Of a stretch of DNA of 64,000 nt, positions 58,283 to 64,000 are shown piece after piece; positions within the stretch are counted from its first letter, which is position 1, and each line of letters opens with the position of its first letter. The position numbers and the translations under genes were made by a program. A model generated the notes under the pieces. The model saw nothing but the letters and a program-made list of their open reading frames with translations. It made no database searches and had not been told where the DNA came from. Source of the stretch: Trametes villosa (Eukaryota > Basidiomycota > Agaricomycetes > Polyporales > Polyporaceae); NCBI GenBank assembly GCA_002964805.2, contig PUDQ02000010.1, positions 1,240,001 to 1,304,000 on the forward strand. Reading direction: 5' to 3'.

Positions 58283-59548
58283 CTACCCGTCAGAGGGGGG
58301 TTCGTACGCAGGAAGGGACTCTGCGGCGTGTCCGACAGAAGTTTCCCCATCCTCTGCAGCAGAGGTATGCCCCAGTCCTACATCGTGAAGCAGTCGTTCG
58401 CCCCGCGACCTTCTGAGCGTGGGTTGCGGTTCCGCGGGCTCCCGATGCGCCGCGCAGGCAGGGGGTGTTACGGCATAGGGCGGCTCGTACGCCTGGGGTG
58501 AGTATAATGGCGGGAGCGCCTCATGCGGCGGCGGGGTCGGTTGCTGGGCGGACGGTCGCCGCGATACAACTGTGGGGGAACCTGAGGTTCTCCGATGAGT
58601 TGCGAGCTCCTTGGATAGCTCGGCGTGAACCGCGCCGGAATACCAATGAGCGGTGAAAGGGGAATGGACGGCGCTATCGTCAATCGCATCCTCGCCGTTC
58701 CACCCGCTCACCAGGCTGCCGTCTTGCGTGAAGTTGCTGTGGGAGAGACATAGCGTGGTCGGAAGATGACGGATACTGTATGTGCCCGCGGTGTATTGAG
58801 GCCTCTCATCAGATAAAATGCCTTCTTGTGAGGTGCGGATAGGGCGGGCGCACAGTCGGCGTTGACGCCGCCTCCGCAGATGCATACCGGTGATGATGGT
58901 GAAGAGAATGCCAACACCTAAGACCACCGCTAGAAGTGTCACAGCTGATGAGGAAAGCCCGTGCGTCGGCGGGTTATGATCGTTCACACCCGGGGCTCCG
59001 GAGGTGGGCGTAGGGGAAAAGGCAGAGGACACGGTAGACAGGGAGCTGGCGAAGGGGAGCCGGGTCTGCGATACTACAGGCGTGGCGTTCGAGGCCGAGA
59101 GTATTGCAGAGGGCGGTGGCGACGAGGAGAGCAAGACAGGCGCGGGGACTACATCTGACGGGCCCATGGCGGGGGTAGATAGATCGGGCGTGGACGGCAT
59201 AGATATTGTGAGGGAGCTTGGTGATGTGCTTTGCGTACGGGTGGCGGAACCGAACGGCGTAGCGATTGAGTCAGGAGATCCTTATTGGCGACCGACAGTG
59301 AGTACATGTGCGGGGAGGAGAGATGGGTACTTACCTTTTGCGATATCTTGGCACTGGAGGAGAAGCGACGCTTTGGCCTGAGCGATATCAAGGAGCGCGC
59401 ATATGTTGAAGAGACAGGAGGAGATCGCTTGCACCGTCTTCGAGTCGGAACAGAAGCATTGCGGGTCAGCCAAGCAGGCGGTGCTTACACCGGCGGCGCT
59501 CGCACAGCTGAGAGCGGAGCAGGGCGTGTCAGTGGACGCACTGGACAT
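58283..59548 (-). CDS. CFEM-like membrane protein, copy B
   Basis: Two exons (59335-59548, 58283-59280) give 403 aa. Exon 1 has the same length (214 nt), the same phase and the same cysteine positions as copy A (10, 15, 25, 31, 33, 45, 50, 66), with CSALSC and TACLADPQCFC. A long S/T/P-rich stalk, one membrane helix (SAVTLLAVVLGVGILFTIIT) with RRRRQRR after it, and a tail with GSLVSGWNGEDA and YSPQAYEPPY follow. The tail motifs are shared with copy A. The eight-cysteine module resembles fungal CFEM domains, known from heme-binding and adhesion proteins, but no signal peptide precedes it. A TATA-like box lies about 40 nt upstream of the ATG, so a missed upstream exon is unlikely. Confidence 0.8.
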
Positions 59549-60443
59549 AGCGAGGCGCTCCTGGATACGACCCACTGTATGGAACCACTTATAAGGTTCC
59601 TGGAGGACTTACGTCCGTGCTTCTCCCCAGCACTGGAGGATGCCGGTGCCCGATGTCGCCGTCGAGATCGTGCAAGAGAACCGCGACGTGGTCGGGCAAT
59701 CTACATGCAGGTCAGCATCGTCGACAACCATCTGTTAGGGAAGTGGGCCACTTTACAAGGAATCCTAGACATCGGCCCGCTATATCACCTCTGCCCGTAT
59801 TCTCCGAGCCTGCGGCGTTTGACATTGAGGTTCGAAAGCTATTATTTGCGGGGCGCAGTCTTTTACTATAGCTTCGCATACAGAAGAGTGTATCGAACAC
59901 GTTTGAGGGTGACCTGAGATATCTGGGAAGCATGATTGAGTCAGCGCGCACTACCCGACGTTGTTGCTTGGACTGAATGAACTCACCGTTTCTGAGGATG
60001 TATACCAAAGTACACATGCCTCCGAGAAGCCCCCGGTCGCAGGAAATGAAAGATAACGGGACAGTGAACGTGGTGATATAAGACAACACTACCTCATTGT
60101 AGCCTAGCTAAGGGCGAAAAATGTTTACATATAGCCACGGGGCGAGAATCTGCTGCAAACATAGGTCGGTGGCAGATTGTGTGGAAGCACACAGCTTGTA
60201 TATCCGCAACTACATCCATCGTTCGAAGATCTCAACCTGTCAGGGTCTCAGCGTCGTCAGATGTGGCGGATGAGTCGAAATTGGGTAGAAGAGACGGCAG
60301 TAGTATCAACTCGTTGCGTGCACTGCGAGGATCTTGCAACGAACTGAGCGTTAGTACAAGTGAGATTCGCGACCACTCTAATCCGCCGGTACACCGAGAT
60401 GCGAAAGAAAGACGACCAATCGTACAAGTATTGCGGCCCACGG
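59549..60443. other. intergenic, no gene recognised
   Basis: About 900 bp including the copy B core promoter and the 3' flank of the casein kinase gene. No further gene was recognised. Confidence 0.4.
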
Positions 60444-61629
60444 TTACGCCGCATTGCCTTCCAGCTCCTCCAACCGCGTAATCTGTCTGGAAGAAAGTTA
60501 AGCCAAACGGATATGTACGCATATAGGCGCACGACACACCTGTCTCTAACGGCCTCTTGCCACCTCTGCAACTTGGCGATCTCGTTCACCTGGAAGCCAA
60601 AGATCCGTGGCCGGTACCTATCCGCCTTCAGCGCGACCGCGGCCGTGCTGCCCGCCTCGCCGACGCCCTCCGCCTGCGCGTCCTGCTCCTCCCGCACCCG
60701 CCTGTTGCGCCGGCTCCCCTCGATGTCGCCGCCGCGCCCCGGGAGCCCGAGCTCGACCGGGCCGCTCTTCGGGGGGATGAGGTTCGGGTAGACGAGGAAG
60801 AGGAGGTGCGGGAAGGAGGTGCCGAAGTACGCGCCGTCGATCGAGCCGTGCCGGGACGACTTGGGAGAGTAGATGTCCTCGCAGCGGCCGCAGTAGAGCT
60901 TCACGGACTTCTCGTACGGCACGTCGGTGAGGCCGACAGGGAGGAGGGGCTGGGATTGGCATAGAACGCGCGGGCAGCGGCCGAAGTCTGCGCGCTTGTA
61001 CTTCTCGAGCTGCAGGATGAGAGGTGGGTGAGAAGGATCAGGGAAACGCGTGGAGTAAATACACAAGAGAAGTGCGGGAACTGAGGGGGTAATAGGAAAC
61101 GGTGTAGAATACATACCATCTTTGCAAGGCCTCGTGCGGTCACAATCCATCTAGCATGGATAAGCCCGTAGAGAAGACGAGCCTGAAGGTCGAGATTCCC
61201 GCGAAGGTCATCCTGGATCTCCTCGTCTACTATCTAGACTCAGTCGCGTGACAAGATGAACATCAAAGGCGACGAACCCAAGTTGTCCGTGATCATGTCC
61301 AACGCCTGTGCGTAGTGCTGCACCTCCGTGTTGAGACCAGTCAGGTTGAAGCGGTCAAGGATGTAGTCCTCTTCGACCTCGCAGAAGTACTCGTTGCCCT
61401 TCGAGGACAGAAACCATGATATCCACTGTGACTCTCATTAGACAATGTCTTTTAACACTTTGATGAGTGTAGGGGGATGTACCGAGCTAGAGCTTGTTCA
61501 GAACACGCGGCAAGGGGCAGTGGTGAGAGCAAAGCCACTCACTTGGAGTAGTCAGACCCAGAACCCGTCGAGACTTCTTCCACTGTGCGATCACGCCAGT
61601 CAGTGGGTCGGTTCCAGACCGCATGTACT
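60444..61629 (-). CDS. casein kinase 2 regulatory subunit beta
   Basis: The core is firm: exons 61278-61425, 61117-61229, 60540-61009 and 60444-60486 encode 257 aa. They show [40 protein letters not shown], the zinc-finger cysteines CPRVLC and YCGRCEDIY, and the conserved [17 protein letters not shown]2 beta is a dimeric scaffold that binds two catalytic alpha subunits. The N-terminus is ambiguous. Model 1: an exon at 61543-61582 reads [12 protein letters not shown], with an ATG split by a 46-nt intron (A at 61629); it fits the usual acidic start but misses the next exon's phase by one. Model 2: ATG at 61624 with the acceptor moved to 61434 closes all phases but gives an atypical basic start ([10 protein letters not shown]). 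Confidence 0.88.
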
Positions 61630-61637
61630 TTGGAAAC

Positions 61638-62067
61638 TAACTTATGTCGAGGGGGAGAGGGAAAAGAGAAACGCGAGGACTCAGGAGGACGTGATGGGCG
61701 GAGGAAAGCAGGAGTTTACGCCAATGGCTGGTATACTAAGATAAGATAAAGTCCGTTAGAGCAGTAGCCGTCTACACTAAAGTGGTTAGTATCTCATATT
61801 AGCAGGCTCTGTGGGTTCTCCTTACATCTGATAGTGAGAAAGTAAGGGTACTTAGAGAGCAGCTAGAAAGGGGGTAATAAGAGTTACTAACCGCACCAAT
61901 CGGCTATCTAGCTTCTGTATTTCGCCGGGCGCAGTAAGTACTTCTGCTCTGCCACAACACCTCTCGGAGCCTCTCTCTCTCCCGTACTTTCTGAGTCTTT
62001 CTCGCCCCCGCTGTAACACCCTGGCTCATGCGGAAATAACACATCTAACTGAATATACCGCGACTAC
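61638..62067. other. AT-rich divergent intergenic, CK2 beta and GUP1
   Basis: About 430 bp. The part 61740-61915 is clearly more AT-rich than the surroundings (AAGATAAGATAAAG and similar). No gene was seen; presumably the shared upstream region of both genes. Confidence 0.45.
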
Positions 62068-64000
62068 ATGCTGGGCGACGCTGTGGTGACGATGCCGACT
62101 GACCTGCGCTCGACCGCAGCCTTTGAGCTGGACGCCCCCGAACAGGCTCCGCCCAAACCAAAAGGCCTCGCCAAGCTCACCGTCACCATACCCTCCTCGT
62201 ACAGCCCACAAGTACAAGCCGCTTCTCACCCACCACCACGATGGAGGACACCCGAGTTTATGGTGTACTACGTCGTGTTCGCTGTGGCCGTGCCTGTGAT
62301 GGCCTGGATACCCTACAGCCTTAGCTCGCGTGAGTTCTACTTGTTTCATAATGTATAATGAGGAACAGTTGATGCTAAATTACGTAGCCTCACATCCAAA
62401 CTATCCTTTCTATGAGAATCGCCTGTCACCTGGGTGGCTATTCGGCCGGAGAGTGGTCAGTACCGCGCTGCTTCAAGAAATCCGTTCTCCCCGGTTTGAG
62501 CTGACAGTTTGAGTAGGACAACAGTGACAACCAATACCGCTCCTTCCGGTCTGGCCTCCCATCTCTCGTCCTCCTCGCCAGCGCGTTTCTCGGCCTGAAA
62601 TACCTCTATACCCTCGTCTTGCGCCAGACCCGGCATGCCGCCGATACCTCTAACTTATTCCAAGTCCCCTTCCTGGTCGCATTCTCGGCCGCCATGCTCT
62701 TCGGCCTCCACGGCGCGAGCGCGCTCAAGGTCCTCCTCATTCTCTCCGCCAACTACGCCATTGCCAAGTCGTCCGCCGGCTCGAAGGCGACCCCAATCCT
62801 GACGTGGGTCTTCAACGGGCTCGTGCTATTCGCGATCGAGCGCAACTCCGGGTTCAGCTACGCGTCGCTCCACTCGTCCTTTTCCGCCCTAGTGCGTCTG
62901 GTTCCCGTGGCTCGATTCTTCGCTGACCTGACCAGCCGCTTCGCGTAGGATGCGTACAAGGGAGTGTACCCGCGGTGGTGGATCAGCTTCAACATCACCA
63001 TGCTCAGGCTTATTTCATACAACATGGACTACTACTGGGCGTGTAGACGAAACGGCTTGCCGGACGTAAGTCCAACAGAAGCTTGTATGAGATGCGTGCT
63101 GACGGCTGTAATCAGACAGGCGGTGTGATGTCTGACAAGCAGAGACCGCGAGTCCCCCACTCGCTGGAGTCCTACTCGTTCATGAACTATCTCGCATACG
63201 TGCTGTATCCGCCACTGTATATTGCGGGCCCGATCATGGCGTTCAACGACTTCATGTGGCAGGTAATACCCACCGTCATTCCGCATAACAGTGACCAAAT
63301 TAACGACTACGACATAGCTACGAAGGCCCTTGCCGATCAGCCTACGCTCCACACTAGGCTATCTAGTTCGCTTCGCCGCGTGCATACTGACTCTGGAAGC
63401 CATCCTGCACTTCATGTACGTCGTCGCCATCAAGGACAGCAAAGCCTGGGTCGGCTACTCCGCCGCCCAGCTGTGCATGGTCGGCTTCTGGAACCTCATC
63501 GTCGTCTGGCTCAAGGTATGCCCCTACCCCTTCATGACAGTCGCGGCTCACTCACCCTGCACACAGCTCCTCGTACCCTGGCGCTTCTTCCGCCTCTGGG
63601 CACTGCTCGGCGGCGTCGACCCGCCCGAGAACATGGTGCGCTGCATGGCGAACAACTACTCGACGCTCGGCTTCTGGCGCGCGTGGCACCGCAGCTACAA
63701 CCTCTGGATCACGCGCTACATCTACATCCCGCTCGGCGGCACGCGCAACCGCGGGTTCACGCTCGTGCTCGTGTTCACGTTCGTCGCGCTCTGGCACGAC
63801 CTGTCGTTCCGCCTCCTCGCGTGGGGCTGGCTCGTGAGCCTGTTCATCATGCCGGAGATCGCTGCACGGTACTTTGTGCCTGCGTCGAAGGTGCGTAGCG
63901 CTGTGGCAAAATCAGGTATGCTGGCGGGAAGCTGACGAGGGTGTAGTTTGGAGACAGGCCGTGGTATCGACACGTCGGCGCCATCGGCGCAGTGCTGAAC
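62068..64000 (+). CDS. GUP1: GUP1-like MBOAT O-acyltransferase, 5' part
   Basis: Exons 62068-62329, 62388-62455, 62517-62891, 62949-63065, 63116-63262, 63318-63515, 63567-63890 and from 63947 stay in phase; the window ends before the stop. It is a multi-pass membrane protein. Motifs: [90 protein letters not shown] and the MBOAT active-site histidine in VALWHDLSF. Gup1 of yeast remodels GPI-anchor lipids in the ER by adding a long fatty acid and affects glycerol uptake and wall integrity. An alternative start is the ATG at 62092. Confidence 0.93.

Noticed and set aside
1..64000. CRISPR arrays, bacterial operons, ribosome binding sites, phage genes
   Set aside because: None are present; the spliced gene structures show eukaryotic DNA.

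Overview
The window is genomic DNA of a filamentous basidiomycete, most likely an Agaricomycete. Genes are split by many short GT-AG introns, usually 45-60 nt with CTRAY-like branch points. Coding DNA is GC-rich, and two families typical of mushroom-forming fungi are present (a FunK1-type kinase and a DUF6534 membrane protein). No viral, plasmid, CRISPR or complete transposon sequence was recognised. Exon models were built by hand from splice consensus and reading phase. Where all phases close, the model is strong; where they do not, the entry says so.

Layout. 1-17.3 kb: an eroded duplicate of an alcohol dehydrogenase 3' end; a DUF4139 (MuiA-like) gene (+); the intact zinc-type alcohol dehydrogenase (-); a monothiol glutaredoxin of the Grx3/4 type (-); Ku70 (-), divergent from the PP2A activator PTPA (+); ornithine decarboxylase (+). 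17.3-26.8 kb: a gene-poor, partly very GC-rich stretch with one APSES transcription factor (+) and one unresolved minus-strand gene. 26.8-39.2 kb: a tail-anchored SAM-domain protein (+), an SPX phosphate transporter (-), an ankyrin-MYND protein (+), a MINDY deubiquitinase (-) and a DUF6534 gene broken into 21 coding exons (+). 39.5-51.2 kb: a TBC Rab-GAP (-), divergent from COA6 (+); a hypothetical protein (+); a peroxisomal-type KAPA/AON synthase (+); POP5 (-); a Maf-like pyrophosphatase (-). 52.5-64 kb: a FunK1 kinase (-), a duplicated pair of eight-cysteine CFEM-like membrane proteins (-), the casein kinase 2 beta subunit (-), and the 5' part of the MBOAT acyltransferase GUP1 (+), cut by the window edge.

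The genes are mostly unrelated housekeeping functions (DNA end joining, redox, polyamine, phosphate, RNA processing, membrane traffic, GPI-anchor remodelling), not a pathway cluster. The most unusual content is structural: extreme intron density with microexons of 7-23 nt, several stop-free introns whose length is a multiple of three, the CFEM-like pair that lacks signal peptides, and the duplicated alcohol dehydrogenase end flanking the DUF4139 gene.
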